This document shows, piece by piece, positions 15,834 to 24,341 of a DNA stretch of 64,000 bases; the first letter of the stretch is position 1; each line of letters opens with the position of its first letter. The translations under genes and the position numbers were made by a program. Location: NCBI GenBank assembly GCA_963797635.1, contig CAWCPZ010000008.1, positions 186,001-250,000 on the forward strand. Direction: 5' to 3'. The DNA comes from JAOUEA01 sp963797635 (GTDB lineage Bacteria > Actinomycetota > UBA4738 > HRBIN12). The notes beneath the pieces were generated by a model. The model was given only the letters and a program-made list of their open reading frames with translations, searched no databases and was not told where the DNA came from.

Positions 15834-16386
15834 GTGCGCAAGGTGGCGGTCATCGTGGTGGCGGCGTTGGTGGTGAGCCTGTTGGCCGCCTTCGTCTTCC
15901 GTCCCCGCGGCGGCGATCCGCGCATCGAGGGCGGCGTCGTCGAGATGGATCAGCCCATCCCGGATCTGACGGCGATCGACACGGTCTCGGGCGACCCGCT
16001 GCCGCCGGACGCGTTCGAGGGCTCGGCCACCGTGATCAACGTATGGGCCAACTGGTGCGCACCGTGCCGGCAGGAGCAGCCTGCCCTCGTGGCCACCCAG
16101 GCGCGATACGCGGACCAGGACGTGCGCTTCGTGGGGATCAACTACAACGACGATCTCGAACTGGCGCGCCGGTGGGTGGACGATTTCGAGGTCACCTACC
16201 CCAGCCTCTACGACCCGCAGGGGCGGACCGCCGCGCTGCTGGACTTCCCGTTCCTGCCCGACACCTACGTCGTCGACGGCGCCGGCACGATCCGCTACGC
16301 GATCTACGGAGAGACCGACGAGGACGAACTGTCGGGCCTGATCGACGACGTGCTCGCCGGCGACGCCGCCGCGAGCAGCACGCTAG
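15834..16386 (+). CDS. resA: Thiol-disulfide oxidoreductase ResA/TlpA family (3' end frameshifted)
   Basis: About 183 aa. An N-terminal signal anchor (VIVVAALVVSLLAAFVF) is followed by a TlpA-like thioredoxin fold with ANWCAPCRQEQPALV (active site CAPC), VGINYNDD and the cis-Pro segment FPFLPDTYVVDG. It reduces apocytochrome c CxxCH cysteines, taking electrons from CcdA. The frame as given has no stop after the domain and stays open antisense to ctaAB up to 18305. One extra base near 16340-16380 would explain this and give TAG at 16384-16386, which shares a CTAG palindrome with the convergent ctaAB stop. Domain identity is firm; the last few residues are not. Confidence 0.82.
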
Positions 16387-18239
16387 CCGCGGAGCGGGAC
16401 GAGCGCGTCGAGCGCGACGGCGCCGAACAGCGCCGCGAGGTAGACGAGCGAGTACGTGAACAGCCGCCAGGACGCGTTCGCATCGGGACGCCGCCACAGC
16501 ACCAGCGCACGGTAGACGAACATCCCACCGAGCCCGACCGCGGCCGTGAGGTAGATCGGCCCCATGTCGCCGACCGGATAGAGCACCAGGGTCGTCGCGA
16601 ACAGCAGCAGGGAGTACAGGAGGATCTGACGCCGGGTCTCCCGCTCGCCGCGGACCACCGGCATCATCGGCACGCCCGCCGCCGCGTAGTCACCCGCGAA
16701 CCGCATCGACAACGCCCAGAAGTGCGGCGGCGTCCAGACGAACACGATCGCGAACAAGATCCACGCCGGCAGCGCCAGGGAGCCGGTCACCGCGGCCCAC
16801 CCGACGAGGGCGGGTGCCGCCCCGGCAGCGCCGCCGATCACGATGTTCTGCACCGTGGAGCGCTTGAGCCACATCGTGTAGACGAAGACGTAGAAGGCGA
16901 TCGCGGCGAGGGACAGGGTGGCCGCGAGCACGTTCACGGTCGAGGCGAGGAAGAAGAACGAGAACGCCCCCAGCCAGAACCCGAACGCCAGCGCCCGTTC
17001 GGGGCTCACCTGGTGGGCCGGGAGCGGCCGTTCGCGGGTTCGCCGCATGATCTGGTCGATGTCGCGGTCCAGGTACATGTTGATGCTGTTGGCCGATCCT
17101 GCCGCCAGGGTGCCGCCGACCAGGGTGGCGGCGATCAGCCAGAGCGAGGGGATGCCGTGGTCGGCCAGGATCATGGCGGGCACCGTGGTGATCAGCAGCA
17201 GGACGATGATGCGGGGCTTCATCAGCCGGTAGTAGGCGTTGACGGTGTCCGACCACGAGGCTTCCCCCGCCGGCGCCTCATCGCCCGCGGTCTCGAGATC
17301 GGTGTCGGGGGCGCCACCCGGGTCGGTGTCCCGGGCCTGCAACGAGGCGACGGTGGCCAGGGCGACCAACGTGGCCCAGATCAGGACCGACAGGGCCACG
17401 TGCGCGACGACCGCCCACGGCTTCAACCGCGAGAACACGTTGGCCGCGCCCGACGCGATCTGGGCACAGAAGAGCGCGAACGCCAGGGTGGAGAGCACCA
17501 CCAGGGGACGGGAGCGCCTCGCCATGGCACGCGCCCGGATCATCGTCCACAGCACGAACGAGAACCCGAGCAACGCCAGGACCCGGTGGGTGAACATCGC
17601 GAGGGCACCGTCGGCGTCGAAGGGCGGGATCAGCCTGCCGTCCATCAAGGGCCAGTCGGTGAAGACCAGTTGCGCGTTGCTCGCTCGGACGTAGGTGCCC
17701 ACCAGCAGCAGCGTGCCCACCGCGGCGAGCGTGGCGAGCGTGAGCCTCGCGAACCGCGCATCGTTGGTCGCCCCCGACGGGCGAGACCGGTCGGAGGTCA
17801 GGCATGCCGCCGCCACGAACGTGACGTCGGCGATCAGCACCAGGGCCGCGATGAAGTGTGCCGTGACCCACCAGGGGTTCAGCTCGGTCGCGACCACGAT
17901 CCCGCCGAGCACCGCCTGGGCCAGCACCAAGGGGAACGCGAGCGCGGCCGCCCACTTCACGGACGTGGAGGTGGTCGGTTGCCGCCACAGCACCAGGCCG
18001 GTGGCGAGGGTGAGCACGATCACGAGGAAGGCCAGGGCGCGATGCGAGAACTCGATGATGGAATGCACGGTGCCGGAGGGGAAGAGCTGGCCGGGATGGC
18101 ACTCGGGCCACGTGGAACAGCCGAGCCCCGAGCCCGATCCCCGGACCAGGCCACCGACGCTGAAGAGCACGATCGTCGTGCCGGCGGTGGCGAGAGCGAG
18201 CTTCTGGGATCGCGTCATGAGGGGCTCGCGGGCCATCAT
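16383..18239 (-). CDS. ctaAB: Fused heme A synthase (CtaA/COX15) - heme O synthase (CtaB/COX10)
   Basis: 618 aa. Residues 1-310 are a COX15/CtaA domain of eight TM helices with the cysteine pair in GCSTWPECHPG and heme histidines in IIEFSHRALAFLV, TAHFIAALVLI, FTHRVLALLGF and VVAHVALSVLI. A Pro/Asp/Glu-rich linker (310-335) leads to a UbiA-type COX10/CtaB domain: NMYLDRDIDQIMRRTRERPL (prenyl diphosphate Mg2+ site), VIGGAAGAAPALVGW and WTPPHFWALSM. CtaB farnesylates heme b to heme O and CtaA oxidises it to heme A, so the fusion channels substrate for the oxidase upstream. Such fusions occur in a few other lineages. Start could also be the ATG at 18218. Confidence 0.95.
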   Translation of the reverse strand: MMAREPLMTRSQKLALATAGTTIVLFSVGGLVRGSGSGLGCSTWPECHPGQLFPSGTVHSIIEFSHRALAFLVIVLTLATGLVLWRQPTTSTSVKWAAALAFPLVLAQAVLGGIVVATELNPWWVTAHFIAALVLIADVTFVAAACLTSDRSRPSGATNDARFARLTLATLAAVGTLLLVGTYVRASNAQLVFTDWPLMDGRLIPPFDADGALAMFTHRVLALLGFSFVLWTMIRARAMARRSRPLVVLSTLAFALFCAQIASGAANVFSRLKPWAVVAHVALSVLIWATLVALATVASLQARDTDPGGAPDTDLETAGDEAPAGEASWSDTVNAYYRLMKPRIIVLLLITTVPAMILADHGIPSLWLIAATLVGGTLAAGSANSINMYLDRDIDQIMRRTRERPLPAHQVSPERALAFGFWLGAFSFFFLASTVNVLAATLSLAAIAFYVFVYTMWLKRSTVQNIVIGGAAGAAPALVGWAAVTGSLALPAWILFAIVFVWTPPHFWALSMRFAGDYAAAGVPMMPVVRGERETRRQILLYSLLLFATTLVLYPVGDMGPIYLTAAVGLGGMFVYRALVLWRRPDANASWRLFTYSLVYLAALFGAVALDALVPLRG

Positions 18240-18268
18240 AGTGGGCGAGGCGGGCGGCGTCGGTGCGA

Positions 18269-18274
18269 GATACT
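18269..18274 (+). promoter_or_regulatory. Putative -10 (GATACT) of the polyprenyl synthase gene
   Basis: GATACT ends six bases before the ATG at 18281, which fits a leaderless transcript. No strong -35 is seen. It lies in the short divergent gap with ctaAB. Confidence 0.4.
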
Positions 18275-18280
18275 GGGCAC

Positions 18281-19165
18281 ATGTCCACCGAGGGAGCCGC
18301 CGTGATCTCCGACGCGTTGCGTGCTCCGCGAGCGCGGATCGACGAGGCGCTGCGCGCGTTCCTGGACGAGGAACGATCGAGGGTGCAGGCGATCGAACCG
18401 CGCGCGATCGCCGTGCTCGACGAGACCGAACGGCTGATCCGGGCCGGTGGCAAACGGTTGCGGCCGGCCTTCTGCTTCTGGGGGTATCGCGCGGCCGGCG
18501 GTCTCGACGATGACCGGATCGTGCGGGCTTCGGCGGCCCTCGAGCTGCTGCACACCATGGCGTTGATCCACGACGACCTGATGGACGACACGAGCCAGCG
18601 GCGGGGTGTGCCCTCCACGGCGGTCCGGTTCACTGCCGAAGCCATCGAGCGCGGAACCCCGGCCGATGCCGGCCGGTTCGGATCGTCGGCGGCGGTGGTG
18701 GCGGGCGACCTCGCGGCGGTGCTCGCCGACCGGTTGCTGTCGCGATCCGGTTTCGATGCCGAGAGCCTGGCGCGGGCGTCCGAGCCGTATCACGCGATGC
18801 GGGTGGACATGGCGCTGGGCCAGTACCTCGACGTGGCGGGCCTGGCGCACGAACCCGACGACGCACGCCGCGTCGCGTGGCTGAAGGGCGGCGCCTACAC
18901 GGTGGAGGGCCCGCTGATGATCGGCGCCGCCTTCGCCGACGGCGGTGATACGCAGCGCGCCGCGTTGCACGCCTTCGGCCGGCCGCTGGGCGAGGCGTTC
19001 CAGTTGCGCGACGACCTGGTCGACGGCGAGGCGGCGTCGGGCACGGACGCCGGTCTGGTCGAGGACCTGGTTCGGCAGGCGAGGGCCGCGTTGATCGGCG
19101 CACCGCTCGATGCCGGGGCGATCGCCGCGCTCGACGAGTTGGCGTCGCTGGTGAGGCCGTCGTGA
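18281..19165 (+). CDS. Polyprenyl (geranyl/farnesyl-type) diphosphate synthase
   Basis: 294 aa trans-isoprenyl diphosphate synthase. The first Asp-rich motif is IHDDLMDDTSQRRG, the second FQLRDDLVDG; GGKRLRPAFCFWGY is the substrate-binding stretch. Residues just before the first motif (ALELLHTMALI) are medium-sized, so product length cannot be told by eye. It diverges from ctaAB, so it may supply the farnesyl donor for heme O or the menaquinone or carotenoid chain. Start chosen at ATG 18281 because a -10 lies six bases before it; GTG 18302, with GAGGGAG upstream, is a good alternative. Confidence 0.9.
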   Translation: MSTEGAAVISDALRAPRARIDEALRAFLDEERSRVQAIEPRAIAVLDETERLIRAGGKRLRPAFCFWGYRAAGGLDDDRIVRASAALELLHTMALIHDDLMDDTSQRRGVPSTAVRFTAEAIERGTPADAGRFGSSAAVVAGDLAAVLADRLLSRSGFDAESLARASEPYHAMRVDMALGQYLDVAGLAHEPDDARRVAWLKGGAYTVEGPLMIGAAFADGGDTQRAALHAFGRPLGEAFQLRDDLVDGEAASGTDAGLVEDLVRQARAALIGAPLDAGAIAALDELASLVRPS

Positions 19166-19587
19166 GCGACGACCTCGATCTGCTCCGCCGGGCGTTCCGC
19201 GACGTGACCTCGTGCCGGATCGGCACGGTGCGTCCCGACGGCGGGCCGCACGTGGCCACGCGGTGGTTCGTCTGGCTCGAAGAGGAGCTGTGGGTCTCGA
19301 CCCGGGTCGGCGACACCACGTGGGAGAACGCGTCCCGCGATCCGCGGGTGTCGCTGGTGATCGATCGTGGGCGTGAATGGGTGGAGCTCGCCGGCGTCCA
19401 CGTGGAGGGCGTGGCGGAGTCCTTCCCCGCCGAGCACCCGGATCTGCGAGCGCCGATGTCGACCTGGCACGAGAAGTACCGGACCCTCCTGGGAGGCGAG
19501 TCGTTCGAACGGCTCACGCAGGACGTGCCCGTCCTGGGATTCCTCCGTGTCGCGCCCTCGAGGATCGATGCCTGGGACCACCGCTGA
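19162..19587 (+). CDS. Pyridoxamine 5'-phosphate oxidase (PPOX)-family flavin-binding protein
   Basis: 141 aa split-barrel protein. Family features are CRIGTVRPDGGPHVATRWFV (strands 1-2), WVSTRVGDTTWENASRDP and VSLVIDRG. It resembles small FMN or F420-binding PPOX proteins of actinobacteria. GTG start overlaps the stop of the prenyl synthase gene (GTGA), so the two are cotranscribed. Substrate unknown; the family includes F420H2-dependent reductases, heme-binding proteins and true PNP oxidases, and this is too short to be a full PNP oxidase. Confidence 0.8.
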   Translation: MSDDLDLLRRAFRDVTSCRIGTVRPDGGPHVATRWFVWLEEELWVSTRVGDTTWENASRDPRVSLVIDRGREWVELAGVHVEGVAESFPAEHPDLRAPMSTWHEKYRTLLGGESFERLTQDVPVLGFLRVAPSRIDAWDHR

Positions 19588-19644
19588 GGGCTCCTCACCT
19601 GGGGTCTTGCGGGTGTTCCGGGGGCGGGCGTAGCCTCGTGTCGG

Positions 19645-19672
19645 TTGCCCTAGGTACGGTAGTCTCTACTTT
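19645..19672 (+). promoter_or_regulatory. Promoter of the nuo transcription unit
   Basis: TTGCCC (19645-19650) and TACTTT (19667-19672) with a 16-bp spacer. The -10 overlaps the first bases of the perfect Rex operator (19671-19688), so bound Rex would block polymerase. Leader to the first GTG is about 60 nt. Confidence 0.6.
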
Positions 19673-19688
19673 GTGAAACTTTTCACAA
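19671..19688. promoter_or_regulatory. Rex operator, perfect 18-bp palindrome
   Basis: TTGTGAA-ACTT-TTCACAA matches the Rex consensus at all 14 defined positions. It overlaps the -10 of the promoter in front of the flavoprotein-nuoA-N unit, the standard repression geometry. The regulator is encoded at 783-1469. Confidence 0.93.
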
Positions 19689-19740
19689 GCGGTCGAAGCA
19701 CCGGCAACCCGATCGAAGGCCCGACCGAGGGGGAGCAGGC

Positions 19741-20991
19741 GTGAGCGCCGAGCGGATCGAGACCGACGTCCTGGTCGTGGGGGGTGGCCCCGGCGGCGCC
19801 GCAGCCGGCTACCACCTGGCCCGCCACGGCATCGACGTCACGGTGGTCGACAAGGCCTCGTTCCCCCGCGAGAAGGTCTGCGGGGACGGCCTCACCCCCC
19901 GAAGCGTGGCCGCCATGCTGCGGATGGGCATCGATACCGCCGACCCCGGATTCGAACGTGTGAAGGGCCTGCGGGTGCACTCCCGCACCACCACGATCGA
20001 ACTGCCCTGGCCCGAGCTGTCGAGCTGGCCGGACTACGGACTGGTGATGCCGCGTTCACGGTTCGATTCGCTGCTGATCGAGCGGGCGCAGAAGGCCGGT
20101 GCGCGGCTGATGGAACAGACCGAAGCCGTGGCGCCCATCATGGAGGGAGGCTGGGTGGTGGGTGCCGACGTGCGTCCGGCCCAGGACCGCGAGGCCGAGC
20201 CGACGCAGATCCGCGCCCGTTTCGTGGTGGCGGCCGATGGCGCGGCGAGCCGGTTCGCCAAGCCCGCCGGGGTCCAGCGCGACGACTCGCGGCCGCTGGG
20301 GATCGCGGCGCGGCGCTATTACCGAACCTCCTATCACCCCGGACCCTGGTTCGAATCGTGGCTCGACCTGTGGGAGGGCGACCTGCTGCTGCCGGGCTAC
20401 GGCTGGCTGTTCCCGGTGGCGGGCGGCCAGATCAACCTGGGCGCCGGGTTGCTGAACACCTTCAAGGACTTCAAGCAGGTCTCGGCCCAGCGGCTGTTCG
20501 ACGCGTTCTCGACGATGCTGCCCGCCGGATGGGAGATCAACGAGGACACGGCCGAGGGCAGGGTGCTGTCCGGTCCGTTGCCGATGAGCCTCAACCGGGT
20601 GCCGCAGGCCGTGCCGGGCATGCTGCTGATCGGCGACGCGGCCGGCGCGGTGAACCCCTTCAACGGGGAAGGCATCGCGTACGCGATCGAGACGGCCGAG
20701 GTCGCGTCGGAGCTGATCGACGAGGCGTTGGTGAAGGACCGCCCGGGCATCGCGATGATGTACCCCACCGTGCTGCGCGAGCGCTACGGCGACTACTTCA
20801 CCATCGGTCGTGGGTTCGCCAAGCTCATCGGCCATCCCGCGATCATGAACCGGGCCACGCGCCACCTGTTGCCGAACCCGCGGGTGATGGGGTTCGCGAT
20901 GCGGCTCATGGCCAACCTCACCGATGGCAAGGACGGGGACCGGCAGGACCGCCTGTTCGCCCTCATCGAACGGATCGCTCGCGCGTCATGA
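19741..20991 (+). CDS. Geranylgeranyl-reductase-family FAD oxidoreductase (menaquinone reductase-like)
   Basis: 416 aa. N-terminal FAD fold VLVVGGGPGGAAAGYHLARHG, then DKASFPREKVCGDGLTPR (the KxCGxG motif of this family) and C-terminal LLIGDAAGAVNPFNGEGIAY. The family saturates isoprenoid double bonds; actinobacterial members include MenJ, which hydrogenates one isoprene unit of menaquinone. It precedes nuoA by only a few bases, behind the Rex-controlled promoter, so a quinone-modifying role is the best guess. Chlorophyll or archaeal lipid reductases share the fold but do not fit the context. GTG start with GAGGGGGAG upstream. Confidence 0.85.
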   Translation: MSAERIETDVLVVGGGPGGAAAGYHLARHGIDVTVVDKASFPREKVCGDGLTPRSVAAMLRMGIDTADPGFERVKGLRVHSRTTTIELPWPELSSWPDYGLVMPRSRFDSLLIERAQKAGARLMEQTEAVAPIMEGGWVVGADVRPAQDREAEPTQIRARFVVAADGAASRFAKPAGVQRDDSRPLGIAARRYYRTSYHPGPWFESWLDLWEGDLLLPGYGWLFPVAGGQINLGAGLLNTFKDFKQVSAQRLFDAFSTMLPAGWEINEDTAEGRVLSGPLPMSLNRVPQAVPGMLLIGDAAGAVNPFNGEGIAYAIETAEVASELIDEALVKDRPGIAMMYPTVLRERYGDYFTIGRGFAKLIGHPAIMNRATRHLLPNPRVMGFAMRLMANLTDGKDGDRQDRLFALIERIARAS

Positions 20992-20994
20992 CGC

Positions 20995-21000
20995 TAGGAT
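20995..21000 (+). promoter_or_regulatory. Possible internal -10 (TAGGAT) before nuoA
   Basis: TAGGAT ends seven bases before the GTG at 21008, the same geometry as other leaderless starts in this window. It would allow nuo expression independent of the Rex-controlled upstream promoter. Confidence 0.35.
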
Positions 21001-21007
21001 GCTCGCC

Positions 21008-21451
21008 GTGCTGATCGACTACCTCCCGATCGTCGTGATGGCGGCGCTGGCGGTGGCCTTCGGGGTCGTGTCGATGATCGTGTCGCGCTGGTTCCGGCCC
21101 AACCGCCCGAACCCGGTGAAGCTGTCGGCCTACGAATGCGGCAACGACCCGGTGCGCCTGCCTCGTGGTGAGAAGTTCAGCGTGAAGTTCTACGTGGTGG
21201 CGATGCTCTTCATCATCTTCGACGTCGAGACGATCTTCCTGTTCCCGTGGGCGGTCTCGTTCCGTCGGCTCGGGTTGTTCGGGTTGATCGAGATGGCGGT
21301 GTTCATCGGCCTGGTGTTCGTCGCCTACGTCTACGTCTGGCGCAAGGGTGGGCTGGACTGGACCGAGGACACGGTCACGCCCGTGGAGGCGGCCGCGATC
21401 GCCGAGGACGAGGATCAGGCTCACGAAGCGGAGGTCGTCGGTGCCCGTTGA
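21008..21451 (+). CDS. nuoA: NADH-quinone oxidoreductase subunit A (complex I, set 1)
   Basis: 147 aa, three TM helices. Conserved signatures are LSAYECGNDP and FYVVAMLFIIFDVETIFLFPW. A charged C-terminal tail (EAAAIAEDEDQAHEAEVVGA) is longer than usual. NuoA forms part of the quinone cavity with NuoH and NuoJ. Start could be ATG 20999; the GTG at 21008 is favoured by TAGGAT placed seven bases upstream. First gene of a fourteen-gene operon in canonical A-N order. Confidence 0.95.
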   Translation: MLIDYLPIVVMAALAVAFGVVSMIVSRWFRPNRPNPVKLSAYECGNDPVRLPRGEKFSVKFYVVAMLFIIFDVETIFLFPWAVSFRRLGLFGLIEMAVFIGLVFVAYVYVWRKGGLDWTEDTVTPVEAAAIAEDEDQAHEAEVVGAR

Positions 21452-21959
21452 GCGCGTCGAAGGCGTCCAGCTCGGCAAGACGCCCGAGGAGATCGAGGAC
21501 GAGGTCCGCCGCGGCGTCCTGTTGACGAGCCTGGACAAGGCGGTGGGGTGGGCGCGGAAGCAGTCGATGTGGCCGGCGACGTTCGGTCTGGCCTGCTGCG
21601 CCATCGAGATGATGTCCACCGGCGCGGGCAAGTACGACCTGTCGCGGTGGGGCATGGAGCTGTTCCGCGCATCCCCACGGCAGGCCGACCTGATGATCGT
21701 GGCCGGCCGCGTCTCCCAGAAGATGGCCCCGGTGCTGCGCCGGATCTACGACCAGATGCCCGAGCCGCGCTGGGTGATCTCCATGGGCGTGTGCGCGAGC
21801 GCCGGTGGCATGTTCACGAACTACGCCATCGTGCAGGGCGTCGACACGATCGTGCCGGTCGACATCTACGTGCCCGGGTGTCCACCCAAGCCCGAGATGT
21901 TGATGTACGGCATCTTGAAGCTGCAGGAGAAGGTGCGGACCACGGAGCCCTTCAAGTGA
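21441..21959 (+). CDS. nuoB: NADH-quinone oxidoreductase subunit B (set 1)
   Basis: 172 aa. GTG start inside the nuoA 3' end after GGAGG. Ligands of the terminal [4Fe-4S] cluster N2 are visible: the tandem Cys of LACCAIEMM, Cys of GVCASAGG and Cys of VPGCPPKPE. It passes electrons from NuoI to menaquinone at the NuoD interface. Confidence 0.96.
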   Translation: MPVERVEGVQLGKTPEEIEDEVRRGVLLTSLDKAVGWARKQSMWPATFGLACCAIEMMSTGAGKYDLSRWGMELFRASPRQADLMIVAGRVSQKMAPVLRRIYDQMPEPRWVISMGVCASAGGMFTNYAIVQGVDTIVPVDIYVPGCPPKPEMLMYGILKLQEKVRTTEPFK

Positions 21960-22456
21960 ACCCCGCGCAGATCGCCGAGCGGGTGCGCGAGCGGTGCCCC
22001 GACACGATCGTGGCGCGCGAGGAAGTCACCGCGGTGGTCGCGCGCGATGCGCTGCTCGAGACGCTGGGGTGGTTGCGCGACGATCCCGACCTGTCGTTCG
22101 GGTTCCTGTCCAGCCTCACCGCGACCGACTGGCCGGGCAAGGACCCGCGCTTCTGGCTCGCCTACGAGCTCCGTTCGATGGAACACCTCCATCGTCTCCG
22201 GGTGAAGGTGGGGCTGGCCGAGGGCGACGCCACGATGCCCACGGTCACGCCGATGTTCCCGACGGCCAACTGGCACGAGCGCGAGGTCTACGACTTCTTC
22301 GGCATCGCGTTCGAGGGCCATCCCGACCTCACCCGCATCCTGCTCCCCGACGGGTGGGAGGGTCACCCGCTGCTCAAGACCGAAGAGCTCGGCGGCGTGA
22401 ACACCCGCTACCACGGTGCGTTCATCCCGCCGGTCGACACCCGAACCACGACGTGA
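21956..22456 (+). CDS. nuoC: NADH-quinone oxidoreductase subunit C (set 1)
   Basis: 166 aa. GTGA overlap with nuoB. The 30-kDa subunit signature is present: NWHEREVYDFFGIAFEGHPD and ILLPDGWEGHPLLK. It is a peripheral-arm structural subunit between NuoD and NuoI. Separate from nuoD, not fused. Confidence 0.95.
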   Translation: MNPAQIAERVRERCPDTIVAREEVTAVVARDALLETLGWLRDDPDLSFGFLSSLTATDWPGKDPRFWLAYELRSMEHLHRLRVKVGLAEGDATMPTVTPMFPTANWHEREVYDFFGIAFEGHPDLTRILLPDGWEGHPLLKTEELGGVNTRYHGAFIPPVDTRTTT

Positions 22457-23751
22457 CCCACATGCAGGACACGCCGAGGGACGCCGCGCAGCTCGATCCC
22501 GCTCCCGAGTTGGTCTCGTCCGAGGGCGAGGTTCGGCAGGAGACGATGATCATCAACATGGGGCCGCAGCACCCCTCGACGCACGGGGTGCTGCGCCTGC
22601 TGCTGGAACTCGACGGCGAGACCGTGGTGACCTGCAAGCCGATCATCGGCTACCTGCACACGGGCATCGAGAAGAACACCGAGTACCGGACCTGGACCCA
22701 GGGCATCACCTACGTCACGCGCGCCGACTACCTGTCGCCGTTCTTCAACGAACTGGGCTACTGCCTGGCCGTGGAGAAGCTGCTCGGCGTGGAGGCGCCC
22801 CCACGCGCCCAGGTGATCCGAGTGCTGATGAACGAACTCAACCGCATCAGCTCCCACCTCGTGTGGCTGGCCACCGGCGGGCTCGAACTCGGCGCCGTGA
22901 GCGTGATGCTCTACGGCTTCCGCGAGCGCGAGGTCCTCATGGACATCTTCGAAGAGATCACCGGCCTGCGGATGAACCATGCGTACATCCGGATCGGCGG
23001 CGTGATCATGGACCTGAACGATGAGGGCATCCGCAAAGCCGCGAAGTTCTGCGAGGACATGCCCAAGCGGATCGACGACTACGAGACGCTGCTCAACGAC
23101 AACCCGATCTGGCTCGAGCGCAACGTGGGCGTCGGGGTGCTGACGGCCGAGGACGCGCTGGCGCTCGGCGTCACCGGCCCGATGCTGCGGTCGGCCGGCG
23201 TCGCCGCCGACCTGCGCAAGGACATGCCGTACTGCGGCTACGAGACCTACGAGTTCGACGTGCCGGTGCGGACCCAGGCCGACGCGTATGCGCGCTACGA
23301 GGTCCGGCTCGCGGAGATGCGCGAGTCGATGAGGATCGTGCGCCAGTGCCTGGAGCGGCTCGAGGAACCGGGCCCGGTCATGATCGAGGATCCGAAGGTC
23401 GGGTGGCCGTCCAAGCTCTCGGTGGGCCCCGACGGGATCGGCAACGACCCGGAGTACCTGCGCCACATCATGGAGGAATCCATGGAGGCGCTGATCCACC
23501 ACTTCAAGATGGTGACCGAGGGCGTGGAGGTGCCGGCCGGCGAGGTCTACCAGGCCGTGGAATCCCCCCGCGGCGAGCTCGGGTTCGCGGTCACCTCCGA
23601 CGGCGGTCATCAGCCCTACCGCGTGAAGATCCGCGACCCCTCGTTCGTGAACCTGCAGGCGACCCCCACCATGGTGGAGGGCCACCTGGTGGCCGACGCG
23701 ATCGCCGCGATCGCATCGATCGACCCCGTGATGGGCGGGGTGGACCGCTGA
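22453..23751 (+). CDS. nuoD: NADH-quinone oxidoreductase subunit D (set 1)
   Basis: 432 aa, the 49-kDa subunit. NMGPQHPSTHGVLRLLLELD supplies the conserved His loop of the quinone pocket; GYLHTGIEKNTEYRTW and the C-terminal SIDPVMGGVDR are family hallmarks. GTG at 22453 overlaps the nuoC stop; ATG 22462 is an alternative. It is the only nuoD in the window, though two nuo sets are present. Confidence 0.96.
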   Translation: MTHMQDTPRDAAQLDPAPELVSSEGEVRQETMIINMGPQHPSTHGVLRLLLELDGETVVTCKPIIGYLHTGIEKNTEYRTWTQGITYVTRADYLSPFFNELGYCLAVEKLLGVEAPPRAQVIRVLMNELNRISSHLVWLATGGLELGAVSVMLYGFREREVLMDIFEEITGLRMNHAYIRIGGVIMDLNDEGIRKAAKFCEDMPKRIDDYETLLNDNPIWLERNVGVGVLTAEDALALGVTGPMLRSAGVAADLRKDMPYCGYETYEFDVPVRTQADAYARYEVRLAEMRESMRIVRQCLERLEEPGPVMIEDPKVGWPSKLSVGPDGIGNDPEYLRHIMEESMEALIHHFKMVTEGVEVPAGEVYQAVESPRGELGFAVTSDGGHQPYRVKIRDPSFVNLQATPTMVEGHLVADAIAAIASIDPVMGGVDR

Positions 23752-24341
23752 TGGCCGTGTTCGAGGGCAGCGTGCTCGAGGAGGCCCGCACCATCATCGG
23801 GCGCTACCCCGAGGGGCGGTCGCGCTCCGCGGTGATGCCGCTGCTCTACCTCGCCCAGTCCGAGCAGGGTCAGGTGACGCGCGACGGGCTCCAGGAGGTC
23901 GCCGGGCTGCTGGACCTCACCACCGCCGAGGTCGAGGCCGTCGCCACCTTCTACTCGATGTACCGGCTGCAGCCGACGGGCGAACACCTCGTCAACGTCT
24001 GCACGAACCTCGCCTGCATGCTGCGGGGTGGCAAGGACGTCTACGAGGCGGCGCACGAAGCGACCGGCATCCCGCACGGCGGCGAGGTCTCCGAGGACGG
24101 CCTGTTCACCGTGCACGAGGAAGAATGCCTCGGCGTGTGCGACTTCGCGCCGGCGGTCCAGATCGATTTCGCGAACTTCGATGCGGTGAGCCCCGAGCGC
24201 ATGCGCGAGCTGGTCGCCGCGATCCGCGCCGGCGAGACGCCCGAGCCCTCGCGCGGCCCCACCATGCAGAGCTTCCGGCACGCCTCCCGCGTGCTGGCCG
24301 GCCTCGAGGCCTCCGTGGCCGAGCCCGAGGGAGCGGCATGA
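23751..24341 (+). CDS. nuoE: NADH-quinone oxidoreductase subunit E (set 1)
   Basis: 196 aa thioredoxin-like [2Fe-2S] subunit. Ligands are the two Cys of CTNLAC and the two of CLGVC. It binds NuoF at the tip of the peripheral arm. A C-terminal extension after the ferredoxin fold (SRGPTMQSFRHASRVLAGLE) is rich in Ala/Glu. The ATG overlaps the nuoD stop by one base. Confidence 0.95.
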   Translation: MAVFEGSVLEEARTIIGRYPEGRSRSAVMPLLYLAQSEQGQVTRDGLQEVAGLLDLTTAEVEAVATFYSMYRLQPTGEHLVNVCTNLACMLRGGKDVYEAAHEATGIPHGGEVSEDGLFTVHEEECLGVCDFAPAVQIDFANFDAVSPERMRELVAAIRAGETPEPSRGPTMQSFRHASRVLAGLEASVAEPEGAA

